Made by a program: the position numbers and the translations under genes. The notes under the pieces were generated by a model. The model saw nothing but the letters and a program-made list of their open reading frames with translations, had not been told where the DNA came from and searched no databases. A DNA stretch of 64,000 nucleotides from Mrakia gelida (Eukaryota > Basidiomycota > Tremellomycetes > Cystofilobasidiales > Mrakiaceae), in the NCBI GenBank assembly GCA_024345305.1, contig BRON01000014.1, positions 496,001 through 560,000 on the forward strand, read 5' to 3'. Positions 1-10,129 of the stretch are shown here, piece after piece (positions within the stretch are counted from its first letter, which is position 1; each line of letters opens with the position of its first letter).

Positions 1-687
1 GTAGCTGGGTCTTCGAGGATCGTATGAGCACATGCTGGCTCTATTGGGTCCTGGTGGAGGTGGTGGAGGAGGTGGTGGTGGTGGAGGGCGAGCAGGAGAA
101 GAGAAGGAGGAGGAGGAGGAGCGACGTTGAGCTTCGCCTTCCTCCGCTCTTGCCGCCGTCGAGTCGATTCCGCTAGACCTCCTCGGAAAGTCGGAGGATG
201 TATAGTTCGGCGTTGATGCTGCTGCTCCTCCGAAGGTGTGGAAGCTTTGCCTCCCTGGATCCACGGGAGTCGATGAGGAAGAGGGCGAGTTCATCCAGTT
301 TGTCCAAGGGGAGGAGAAGGGAGAAGCCGAGGGACCTCCTCTCGGACTCGAAGGAGGATGATGACCTCCGTACAGATTCGGATGAAGAGGAGCGGGTGGA
401 GGAGGTGGAGGTGGAAGGTGTTGACCGTAGAAGGGGGAGGGGAGGGAAGAAGAGGACGAAGGCGAGAAGAGAGGGGAGGAGGAGGAGGAGGGAGAGAGAG
501 TTGAGCTCGAAGTCGAAACGAGGAGGGGAGAGATCGGTCCTCGCTCCGTCGACTTGGCGAACGTTTTTGGTTGATGAAAAGATTCGAGAGAAGGTGCGTA
601 CATCCAGGGTGATGAGAGGAAAAAAGAGGCGATGGAGGAGGAGATGGTCGTTTGTAGGAGCAAGATGGACTGCCTCGCTCCCGGCAT
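1..687 (-). CDS. Pro/Ser-rich protein, N-terminal part (runs off left edge)
   Basis: One reading frame on the minus strand stays open from an ATG at 685-687 to the left edge (about 229 codons), so only the N-terminal part is seen. A second ATG at 601-603 is an equally possible start. The protein is low complexity: serine runs, two proline runs (nine or more Pro around 61-90 and a Pro-rich stretch near 385-410), and scattered Tyr/Arg. No catalytic motif, signal peptide or membrane segment is visible. Such N-termini are common in fungal transcription factors and signalling proteins, but nothing here identifies the family. It diverges from the BTB gene at 928, so the 240 bases between them probably hold both promoters. 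The open frame through 680 bases of GC-rich sequence is the main support; the function is unknown. Confidence 0.5.
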   Translation of the reverse strand, partial: MPGARQSILLLQTTISSSIASFFLSSPWMYAPSLESFHQPKTFAKSTERGPISPLLVSTSSSTLSPSSSSSPLFSPSSSSSLPSPFYGQHLPPPPPPPAPLHPNLYGGHHPPSSPRGGPSASPFSSPWTNWMNSPSSSSTPVDPGRQSFHTFGGAAASTPNYTSSDFPRRSSGIDSTAARAEEGEAQRRSSSSSFSSPARPPPPPPPPPPPPGPNRASMCSYDPRRPSY

Positions 688-927
688 CTCTCGCTTCCTT
701 GCACAGCGAGAGAGAGAGAGCTCAGCTGCCGGAGATTTGTTTTTGGCTTTTAAAGAAGAAAAACAGACGGAAGGTTTCTCTTCTGTTTCGGAGTCAGATT
801 TTCTCCGAAGCGAGAAGGAAACGCAAGAGGGGAGAGAGAGAAGGAGCCGAAAGAGGTGAGCTCGACTTCTTCCTTCCCTCGACGTCGACCCTCTCCCTCC
901 TCCCTTTCCTTCCTTCTTCTCTCCACC

Positions 928-1549
928 ATGGCCCCTGATCGTACTCCCAAACGATCCTCCTCCTCCCCCCTCTCTCCTCTCTTCTCTTCTCCCAACTCGG
1001 ACTTCATCCTCATCAGCAGCGAAGACCATCGCTTCCCCGTCCTCAAACTCATCCTCCTCTCCTCCTCCACCGTCCTCTCGGACCTCCTCTCCATCCCTCA
1101 GGACCCCAACAACCCCGTCAAGCCAGAGATGAAGGTCGAGGAAACCACCGCTACCCTCGATCTCTTCCTTCGCTTCCTCCATCGAGGTCCCAACCCGAGA
1201 AACCTCTCCTTCGATCAGCTCCGAGAGCTCTTCAACGTCTGCAGGAAGTACGACGTCAGCCCTCTACGCTCATGCAGCACAGAAACCTATGGACGTCTGG
1301 GCCATCCTCACCATCCACGACCAGCCCATCCTCGCGAAGGAGTGCTTCAAGCACATGGACAAGAAACCGATCAGCAGCATCCCTGGAGACCCGCTCAACG
1401 TCTTCTCCCCTTCGTGCATCTCGACGGACCTCCTTCCTCTCCTTCCCCCCAACGCTCTCCGACGCCTTCTGATGGCGTACGACGTCGTCGCTCGGGGGTT
1501 GAATACGTGGGACACAGTCGCTGCCAGTGGGTACTTTGATGAGCTTTGA
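928..1549 (+). CDS. BTB/POZ-domain protein (with a one-base frame break)
   Basis: The ATG at 928 opens a protein that matches the small BTB-like proteins common in basidiomycetes. Residues 20-110 have the typical order: an SDFILISSEDHRFPVLKLIL core, then LSDLLSIPQ, then a FLRFLHRG strand-helix and LFNVCRKYDV. Conserved continuation (YAHAAQKPMDVWAIL, then KECFKHMDKKP and ALRRLLMAYD) follows in a different frame, displaced by one base at about position 1264, and ends at TGA 1547-1549. Together the two parts give about 207 residues, normal for this family. No splice signals explain the shift, so it is either an assembly indel or a broken gene. BTB domains mediate protein-protein contact; the partner cannot be told. 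An intron-like segment (GTGAGC at 1551 to CAG near 1642) lies just after the stop. Confidence 0.7.
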
Positions 1550-2587
1550 GGTGAGCTTTCCTCGACCTTCGCTTCGTCCCTTCGCCTCTTTCTCTCTCTG
1601 TGTACGCTGACGGTCTCTCGCACTCTCGTTCTCATCTTCAGAGGCTGCTGGGACCTGTGAGCCACGTTCCTGCCATATCTAGTTGTCTTCGCGTCCCTCC
1701 GCTCATTCTTCGCGTTTCGCTCCATAGATCCCCTCACCGCCGCCGTCGTCTCAACCCTTCCTTTACGCCGAATCCATGTAAGATGTAGCCTCAAATCGTA
1801 AGTGGCATCTCTGGCTCGCTCCTTCTCTTGACAAATCAGAGGCTAATCAGCCTTCTCGCTTCGTTTCGGACTCGCGTCGTCGCTCGACACTCAAAATCAA
1901 TCTTCGAGCCTCTCAGCTCTCTCGATAATCACTGCCAGTCAGCTCCTCTCTTTTCCTTCCCTGCGATTGAAAGTGTTCAACTCATCTCGTTGTTCCACTT
2001 CACCATTGTCCGCTCAGGCCCATTCAGTCAGTGTTCGAGAGGAGAGACGAAGACGCGCGCCTCGAAGCTTCGCCGTTGGACTGATAACTTGCCTTCTCCC
2101 TCCTTCTCTGTCTTCGTTCCTTCACCTCAGCTTGATCATCGGCCAGCGTAGCCCCGTTTTCTTCTACCCTCTTTGATGGTGAGTCGACGCGTCTGACAGA
2201 AGATCGAAGCGAGCTCCAGCGAACGGGCGTCTCTCTGACCCCTTCGTCGCCTTCTTCCCTTGCCCAGATCCTTACGACCACGCAGCTCTCGCACGATCCA
2301 TGCATGAAGCACATCGATTCGCGGTCCTTCTCGAGACCGAAAGGCTTCCACAGCGACTCGAAGCTCGTCTCCCTTCCATCCCAACGACCTTCCAAGCCCA
2401 GTCAGTCACCTCACCATGCGTGCTCCTTCCTCTCTGACTCGGATCCGGCATGGGCCGCGTAGATCTCTAGATCAAATTAAGCTAATCGCCTTCGCGTCCA
2501 AGCCCAAGGCTGTCCCTCCTCGAAGAGCCGTTCCACTCAGTCTCGCTCCTTCTTCTTCGACCCACCACCAGCCTTCCTCCCACAACC
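1550..2587. other. Intergenic: 3' end of BTB gene and 5' region of MARVEL gene
   Basis: No supported coding exon. The stretch holds an apparent 3'UTR intron after the BTB stop, a possible 5'UTR intron near 2179-2209 (GTGAG ... CTGACAG) and one GACGCGTC palindrome at 2186-2193. Short open frames here lack conserved features. Confidence 0.4.
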
Positions 2588-3746
2588 ATGTACTCCAACA
2601 GCCTCTTCTCCACTCGGCTAGCTGTAACTCGAAGCGTCACCTACCTTTCCTTCCTCGCTTTGGACATCGTCCTCTTCGGTCTGCTCGCTGAGTTTTACCC
2701 TCTCGTTCGTTCCATCCCCTCTTTCGTTCCTTCTTCGCGACTCTCCCTTAGAGGACCACACGCTGACCTCTCCACACCTCTCTGTGCTTTCTCACCATCC
2801 AGGCTAGCTGTGAGTATAAACCTCGACCTCTCTTCTCTCCTCCCCTCCTCCCTCCCAACCTCGCTGACCTCGCCTCGTCCCTCTTCCCTCCTCTTCTTCT
2901 CCCACCTTCACACCTCAGACTCCCACGACGGGTACTACGGAGTCATCATCATCCTATACGCCGCTCTAGCAGCGTTTTCTCTCATCGTCGTCCCTCTCTT
3001 CGTGTGAGTTTCTTCGGCTCGTTCGTTCGACCATCGTGACGACGAACGACGATGGAAGAAGGCCTCGCCAAGCTGATCGTCGTCCTTCCTTCTTCGTTCG
3101 TCCCTCTCTGATAGCTTCGTTCTCCCAGCTTCGCTCAAACGGCCATGCGTCGTCAAGGCTCTGTGGTTCGATTTTGCTTGGCTCGTTTTGCTGGTTGGGC
3201 TGTATCTGGGTCAGTCACCGTTTCGCAAGGCGGCGACGACGACGCGTCGAGTCAACTCTGGATTGATGCTGACCTCTTCTTTCCTCGCTTTTGGTTCACA
3301 CAGCCGCTAGCGTTTGCTGGACCGTCATCCATGGGGAACTCAAGGAGGACTACTGCCCGAAGGAGGGCTCCCGTCTCCAACTCCCTGACGGATACACTCG
3401 TGAGCTCGTTCGAACTTCGATCAACGACTCACCTCGCCTTCGTTTGCTGACTCTCTTCACCTCGCTCTCATTCCTCAGGCTCCGCGCCTTTGCTTGGATC
3501 GACACCGTCTGGATCGGAGCCATCTTCGTAGGAAGCATCGTCTTCGGAATCGTTCAGACGAGGAGGGGAAACAGACCTGTTCGTCTCGAGTCTCGTTCTA
3601 CTTTCCCTTTCTTTCCTCTCGAGCTCCCGAACTGACAGATGGTCTGTTCTGCTTTGGGCGGTGTTAAGGTCTGGACGAAGCCAATCGTAGAAGGTGCTCT
3701 GACAACGAAGGATGAGGACAGTCGACCTATCGTTTTGGACGGTTGA
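2588..3746 (+). CDS. MARVEL-domain four-helix membrane protein
   Basis: Seven exons can be spliced: 2588-2704, 2803-2809, 2919-3003, 3115-3209, 3304-3399, 3479-3578 and 3639-3746, giving about 202 residues. Four membrane segments are clear: VTYLSFLALDIVLFGLLA, YGVIIILYAALAAFSLIVV, FAWLVLLVGLYLAASVCW and VWIGAIFVGSIVFGIV, the last followed by a charged tail ending PIVLDG. This is the layout of fungal MARVEL/Nce102-like plasma membrane proteins, which organise eisosome-type membrane domains; that role is family knowledge. The extracellular loop after helix 3 carries one Cys (EDYCPKEGS). The second exon is only 7 nt. The 3400-3478 intron has perfect signals, yet leaves the fourth helix one base out of frame, so one base seems missing or a junction is misread. 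Confidence 0.78.
2803..2809 (+). other. 7-nt microexon of the MARVEL gene
   Basis: GCTAGCT sits between an acceptor (CATCCAG, branch CTGAC at 2763-2767) and a donor GTGAGT at 2810. Joining it restores phase between exon 1 (phase 0) and the exon at 2919, giving ...FYPLASYSHDGYYG. Skipping it would put exons 1 and 3 out of frame. Confidence 0.7.
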
Positions 3747-4291
3747 GTGCCCGCGACGCGTCCTTTTCGTTTCCGCCCTCGTGCTTAGTCTACTTAGTTC
3801 CTGACCTGCCCTCTATAATTATCTTCGCCGTCGACGGTTTACCGTTTCTACTTAGTTCCCTTAATCTATATCGCTTCCTTCCTTCTCATTAATCTTCGTC
3901 GAGTCTCGTTTTGCCTAAGTTCGTGTTTCCCTCGCCCCAGTTGCTCGTCCTTCCTCCAGGCGGACTGAATCACCTCATAGCTGTATCCACTAGTACACAT
4001 CTTTCGGCAATCCTAATACTATTCGCCACTGTCGAGAACTGAAGTCGCGGTGCGAGAGAAGAGGAGCTTTGTCGAGCGCGACGCGCCGCGCTTCAACGAC
4101 GAGCTCACCTTCAAAGCGAAAAGTACGAGTTGATACGAGGACGCTGAAACCCAGACATGGATATCTTAAGAGCGAAGGTATGAAGTATGGATGGGTCAAG
4201 CATATTAGAGGCCAAACAACAGATGGAGATAGTCTCAATCGAACAAAGAAGGGACCGATCCGAAGAAATCAACCACGAACGACGCGACGGA
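3747..4291. other. Intergenic between convergent MARVEL (+) and PriA-like (-) genes
   Basis: No conserved coding potential. Locally AT-richer runs near 3810-3900 are compatible with 3'UTR and poly(A) regions of the two converging genes. Confidence 0.35.
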
Positions 4292-5109
4292 TCAGGCTTT
4301 TAGACACTGCCCTGCAGGAGAGAGCGAGTATCCTCGGATGCATGAACCTGAGTGGAAGGAACCAGAGAGGTCAGCTTCGTTTCGTTCTTCGAGAGGGGGA
4401 CAAGAGATAGGAGAGGTCAAGGAAAGACGACGAGAACTCACGAACTCGGCAGGCCCCGACCTCGCACGCGACTTCATCAGCTCCAATGATATCAGAGCAG
4501 TCAACTCCAGCTCCTCCGATGCATCCTCCGCACGAGCTGAAGAAGAAGAGGGAAGAAGGGAGAAGTGGAAGTCAATGGGAAGGTCAGGGACGAAGCAAAA
4601 CGAAAGCAAGCTCGTCGCGACTTACTTGAGGTTCTCCTTGACGTTCATGCAGCCGAACCCCTTCGCGAGAGGACAAGCCATCTCCCCGATAGGGCAGACC
4701 TTCCCTCCGACGTAGGGCGACTGGACTCGTCGTTTGTAAGGTTGAACAGCAGCAGAAGCTCGAGGTTCTCCGTTCTCGCACGAGTCAGCGTAGGCGGCGT
4801 CCGTGAGAGCGACTCCTCCGGTGTAGATCTGTAGAACGAGGACAAGAAGAGTAAGCGAGAGTCTTAGAGAGGCAGGGAGCGAAGGTTCAAGAGAGGTATA
4901 CTTTCGCACGAGCTATCAGCAGCCATCCTCGTCGTCGCCGCGTTTGCAGAACATCGGTCCTGCATCCCTTGCTGAAACGACGAGTAGGTCGGATCTGAGG
5001 AGTAGCCTTCTCGAGGATCTGCGTCGGAGATGAGCTCGAAGGAATATAAAAAGGAGCTCATGGCCGTCACGAGAAGGAAGGAGTCGAAAGTTGAGCTCGA
5101 CGTTTTCAT
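4292..5109 (-). CDS. PriA-like cysteine-rich secreted protein (N-terminus unresolved)
   Basis: Three exons are firm: 4626-4828, 4442-4536 and 4292-4347. Spliced, they read GGKVCPIGEMACPL, then FGCMNVKENLNSCGGC, GVDCSDIIGADEVACEVGAC and SCIRGYSLSPAGQCLKA before TGA. The CPxGxxAC ... CGGC ... GVDC ... C ... GYxLSxxGxC order is the signature of basidiomycete PriA-like Cys-rich proteins, thought to be secreted or wall-associated. The first exon must end at 4902 (donor GTATAC), but the frame carrying a possible leader from an ATG at 5107-5109 (MKTSSSTFDSFLLV...) is one base out of phase with exon 2. I therefore cannot define the start or confirm the signal peptide. The gene diverges from the one at 5587. 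The reaction is unknown; a structural or surface role is likely. Confidence 0.65.
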
Positions 5110-5586
5110 CCTCGCCTCGTTCTTCTCTTCCCAAGCCATCACCCTCCCCATCCCCACCCTTTTTCGAATCTGCTCCTCCGCCCTCACTTCTTTTTCGTCG
5201 ACGGCTTCGATGTCTGTCTCAGGAAGCTCTATCGAAAACGAAGAGGTCCTCGATCGGAGTTGTCCTCCTTCTTGGGTCAAGCTCACCTCCCTCTTTTCCT
5301 TCCCTCTCTTCTTTTCGTCTTCGCCTTTACCCCGTCCAGAAACTGGCTGTAACAAACTTCCTATCTCGACTACCTTCGAAGCCTTCTCTTTCACTTAGCG
5401 TTCCCCTTAATTCACCCTAGGAAGGAAGGACTGATCGGTGCCTGGCAAAGTCGGGCACCCCTCTGCCTTCCTCCCTTCCCTCTTCGCTTCCCTCCCTCGT
5501 CCACCCACTCACCCTCCCTTCTTCTTGTCATCCTCCCTCTAGATAGTCTACACCCTCTCCTTAATCAACCTCGATCAGAACCGAGG

Positions 5587-8500
5587 ATGCCCTCCTCCTC
5601 CTCTTCTCTCTTCTCTCGGTCGGGACGGGTTGATCCCAACTCAACCCTTCGACCTCACCGTCCTCCTCCTCTCGACACAGCGACCATAACTAGGAAGAAC
5701 TCCTCCTGGACAACTACCACTACGACTGCGGGCGAGGACGGCAGGGACGACTCCTCCGTCTTGGATCTCTCGGACTTCCTCAAGGAGGATCCAACTCAAC
5801 GAGCGAGAGGAGGAGGAGGGAGGACGGCGGATGAGTTTGGTGCTTTAGGCTCGGGTGGACTACTAGGGAGTTTTCAACAAGTCGGCCAGTGGGGGGAGAA
5901 CGTAACGAGGTCCCTACTAGACGCGGTGAGAATTTGAACTCTCGCTTCTATGGGGAAGAAGAGCACTCGGAACCGAAGCTCACCTCGAACCTCTCTTCCC
6001 TCCCGTCGACCAGGCCTCCTACCGCTCTCGTTCTCCAGGATCAGGTCCCCCTACTCCTCGAGCTAACTCTCCCTTCAACCCTCCTACTCGACCACCTCCT
6101 CCGGCTCCAACCACTCGCTCTTCCTCCTACTCTTCGCCTCGAACGGCTCCTCCTCGACCTCCTCCCGCTTCCATCAACACGTCCTCCTCTTTCTGCTCAA
6201 CCTTCACTCACTCCTCCTCGCCAGCCCAAACTCCAACCCTCACTCCCTCAAACTCTTCTTCTTCCCACTCTTCTCCTTCACCCTTCACTCCCTCCTCAAC
6301 TCTCTCCTCCTTCGGATCCTTCTCGTCCTCCCTCTTCAGCGGCGGCGGACCTGAGACCCCTCCTCCCGGTCCTGGAGCTCAACTCCCTCCCTAACTTCTT
6401 CGTTCGCCGGACTCGTCGTCTTCCTTCGAGGAGAAGAAGCCCAAGGACGTCTTGGGGAAGCTGTGGAGGAAGGGAGCGGAGTCGATCTCGATGGGTTCGA
6501 GGAGGAGCTCGGACTCAGGAGGAGGAGCGAGGGAGGGAGGTCGCGAGAACGGAGAGGACGACGCGACTCTTCGTCCCAGGAGGTCGTCGAAACCGCTGAT
6601 GGTTCGAGGGTTGTCGACTGGGAGTGTCCGAGGAAGAGGAGGGATCGAAGGAGGGACAGGGACAGGTCTCTCTCGACGACTGTCCAAGAACTTCGAATCG
6701 ACGGCTTCTGAGTTCGGGACGTTCCTTCGCAAAGCCTCCTCCTCAGCTTCAACTGCGTCAAGATCAAGGACGACGACCACCACCTCCCCTCGCGACTATC
6801 CTTCCAACTCCTCCTCGACGAGTCCACCTTCACCCTCCGACCCTACCTTCCTCGCCATCCCCCGCCCTCCTCCCTTCTTCTACGGCAGAGGCGCAGACGG
6901 AGACGCGTCGAGGTCGACCACTATCCCTCCTGAGGAGGGAGTCCCTAGGATTCGAGTCAGATTTGGGAGGTCGAGCTGAGATTGGGTTTGGTGAGAGAGG
7001 CAGGTGGGAATGGGCTGGCTTTCAGTCTCCCGATGCCATGAGGACTGGCTTCAACCTCGTTCGAGGAGGTGAGTCGTGTCGCTCTCTTCTTTTCGTTTCG
7101 TCTTGAACGCGTCTGGAATCGACTCAAAGCTGACCGTCGCTTCCTTCCCTTCTCTTTGCAGATCGATCCCCCACCGACACCACCTCACCAGAATGGATTC
7201 AAGCTCAAGACCGCGATATCCCTCGCTCCTACCATCGACCTTCTCCCTCGCTCGACACTGGTCGAGAGCGGCAAACCTCGTCGACCTCGACTCTCCAACG
7301 CTACCGTCACTCCCACTCCTCCTCCCTCTCCCCGAACTTCACCATCCGACTAGGAGATTCTCCTTCCTCTTCTCCCTCGAACGAACACACACCTCGCTTC
7401 ACCACCAGCAACACTCCTCCTCCTCCTCTCCTCGCAACTCCTCCTCGACCCAAATCCAACTCCTCCTCACGCTCCTCGACAAGCAGCTTCCACTCCCCTT
7501 CGCACACCATCAACCTCTCCTCTCCCAAGTTCCGCCAAGCTCGAGACTCTCCTCGCTCCTCAAACTCCCACCACTCCGACTCCCAACTCAGCAGTCCCTC
7601 CCGAAACCCCGTCGTCGCGATCCGAATCATCGAAGCGACCCCATCCAAGACTCGCTCTTCCTTCACCCACTCCTCCCCCGAATCAACCACCACCACCTCC
7701 TCACCCGAACGGCTCAGTCCTCCTCGAACCGACGGAAGCGGAGGCTCAACCGACGAGGAGGAACGAGCTTGGGCCAACGCGAAAGCAGAGTTCTCGGAAT
7801 CCTTCAGTCGTCGAACCAGTGGAGCCAGCGCGAGCGATCTCCAGCAGCAAGGACGTTCGAGGACCCTCACTTCGGAATCCAACACCTCCTCCTCGGCTTC
7901 ACCCACGTCGGAAGGACATCCACACCTCGTTGAATCTCCCCAGCTCACCGGCGCAGGATCGTTCTCCTCCCTCCTCCTCCTCGATGTTCGTCGTCAGCGA
8001 AGGGAAACTCCCAGCTCGATTTCGTTCACGCAGAACGTTTTGGAGAGGTACTACGAGCCGAGCATCGTGTCTTCGAGGGAGAGGGAGCGAGAGCAGTCCA
8101 ACGGGTCGATGGAGACGGTGTCGGACGCGTCGTTCGTGTCGGCTGAGGAGGAGGCTGAAGGAGAGGGAGGAGCGGACGTGTTGGAGAGGTTGATGGTTCA
8201 GTTGGAGGAGAGTTGGAGTGAAGACGAGGACGAGGAGGCGGAAGAAGGACTTGAGGGTGGGAGGAGTGGGAAGACGAAGCAGGAGGGGAGATGTGAGGAG
8301 GAGGAAGGGGAGGAGGAGTGGTTCGGTGCTCTGAAGGAGGCGATGGGATATCAGTGGCCTGTTCCGCCGATGAGGGAGGTTTGGGTCGAGCGTGATGAAA
8401 GGAGTGGGAGGGAGGTGCAGAAGACCTCAGTCGTTGCTGATGGAGTCAAGCTGAGTTCCAGTCCCGAGCCATTCTTGTTCGTCGAACGAAACGAAAGCTG

Positions 8501-9100
8501 ACATCGACGCGTTTCGTTTCGTTTTCGTCCTCAGTTCTTCACACTTGACGGTCAACCCCTCCCTGCTCGACACGTCTACATCTACGGCTGCCGTCGTGAA
8601 TCCTCCTCGGAGTCTGGAACGGCGGTGCCCACTCCTACAGCCGCGTCGTTCAAGCTCAAGACTTGGAGGATGGTGAGCTGAGTTGACTCGCGTTGAGGAT
8701 CTTGGTTTCGTTTTCGTTTCGCTTTCTTCCTGTCTTCCTCGTCTTTTTTCGCTCTTTTTCAATCCCATCGAGCTACCATCCCCTCCTCTTTCCTCGTACC
8801 TACCCACCTAATCTCATTCCTCCCCCCCTCCTCCTCCTCTCTTGTTCCATCGCGTCTCGTTCGCTCGCTCGCTCGTTGTTGTTTCTCTTTCCCTTTCTCC
8901 GTCTCATCCATATCTTATCCCGCACCCACACTCCCTCGCTTACATACACTCTTGCTTCCCTTCCTTTACATCCTCTTGGAAACCCTCTCCCCCTCATCCA
9001 TATATGCACCCCCCCTCGCTCTTCGCAGTGCCCATTTTCTCTCGACGGATCGCTGACCTTCCGTCTCCTTTGTCTTCTTCGGCAGCTAGGAGACGAGTAA
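5587..9100 (+). CDS. Long Ser/Pro-rich protein with acidic C-terminal region, unrecognised
   Basis: Exon 1 (5587 to about 5927) begins MPSSSSSLFSRSGR and ends LLDAV; after an intron the frame resumes at 6014 with ASYRSRSPGSGPP. Strongly biased Ser/Pro/Arg sequence follows. A better structured part lies around 6440-6520 (KKPKDVLGKLWRKG, SISMGSRRSSDS), and 7960-8480 is acidic (EESWSEDEDEEAEEGL). An intron at about 7071-7162 is canonical, and another joins 8480 to 8535. A 3' intron of about 410 nt puts the stop at 9098-9100. Two problems: an in-frame TAA at 6392-6394 with no good intron to remove it, and a frame change between about 6880 and 6960. Either the assembly has indels or this is more than one gene. 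No family recognised; a phospho-regulated scaffold would fit the composition, but this is a guess. Confidence 0.45.
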
Positions 9101-9407
9101 GGTTTCACTTCATGCTCGACTCAAGCCCAAGTATCAGGGCACGGTGTGACTGTCAAACCAGTACAACAAACAGACTGAACTGGAACGCGCGCGTTAGACT
9201 TCGAAGGCCTTTTCGGAGGCGCGTCTCTTTTTGCTCGCATCAAAACAAGTCGAGGGCTCGCTTTTCACTCTCTTCCTTCTCAACCACCACCCCCAATCCA
9301 ACTCCCCCCCACTTCCCTTATCCACTCTCGAGTCTTCTCCTCACCTCTACTCTCTGCCTCCCTCCTCCTTACCCTCTCTTCCCACACTCCCCCGAACTTC
9401 CTCAGTC

Positions 9408-9797
9408 ATGCTCGCCATCGTCCCCTCCCTCCTCCTCGCCGCCAGCCTCGCCAGCTTCATTCAAGCTCGAACCTACGTCGCATCCGACGTCGGCAGGATT
9501 CCGGTTGCCTTTTTCAAGGGGCAACTCGGAGGGTCTTGGAGCGGAACGGGAACTTCTGCTCTCTGCGCTGAAGCCACGGACCAGGTCGTCGGAGCCGTCG
9601 GGTTCCTATTTGGTAATGGGGACTGTTATATCTACAACAAGTACGGTCTTACATTCTCCGTTTATACACATGTCGCTCGTCGTCGTCGAAGAACCAAAAG
9701 CAAACAACGGCGCGTAGTCGTTTTCGATTCGACTCTCGCTCGCTCGCGGTCTCTGAGTGGAGAACCTCAGCCTGGGGAGGTGAGAATGAGAACGTAA
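9408..9797 (+). CDS. Small secreted protein, unrecognised
   Basis: A single-exon frame of 129 codons starts at 9408. Residues 1-22 (MLAIVPSLLLAASLASFIQA) form a good signal peptide with an AxA-like cleavage region before RTYVASD. The mature part contains two cysteines (ALCAEA and NGDCYIYN) that could pair, followed by a Gly-rich stretch (GQLGGSWSGTGTS). The last 45 residues are very basic (VARRRRRTKSKQRR) and look unlike the first part, so an intron near 9640 or a different end is possible. It resembles the many orphan secreted proteins of basidiomycetes. No function can be named. Confidence 0.5.
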   Translation: MLAIVPSLLLAASLASFIQARTYVASDVGRIPVAFFKGQLGGSWSGTGTSALCAEATDQVVGAVGFLFGNGDCYIYNKYGLTFSVYTHVARRRRRTKSKQRRVVVFDSTLARSRSLSGEPQPGEVRMRT

Positions 9798-10129
9798 GCA
9801 GCATTACGATTGGTGGTGAACGAGCATCTAGCTTCGAATAAATAAAGAGAGAGGGAGAGAGCGAAAACGAAACGACAAAACAGCAAGAGAAGAAAGCAAG
9901 TGCAAACAAGGCGAGGGACAGGTCGAAAACATGCAAGGGGGAACAAAGCAGGAGAGGGAACGAAGCAGAGGTGAGTGGATGTGAGATGGGTAGTGTAGAG
10001 GGGTAGGATTATAGGAGAGAACTCCGTGTGTGTGGGTGGTAAGAGAGAGGAGGAAGACGAGGAGAAGCGCGAGGTCGTGAAAGCGGAAGGGTCGTGACGA
10101 GAGCGAAAGAGATGAGATGGGAGAGTGAA
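9798..10129. other. Intergenic between convergent genes
   Basis: Purine-rich sequence (GAGAG/GAAAG repeats) with no conserved coding potential. It is the shared 3' region of the secreted-protein gene (+) and the glycosyltransferase (-). Confidence 0.35.
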
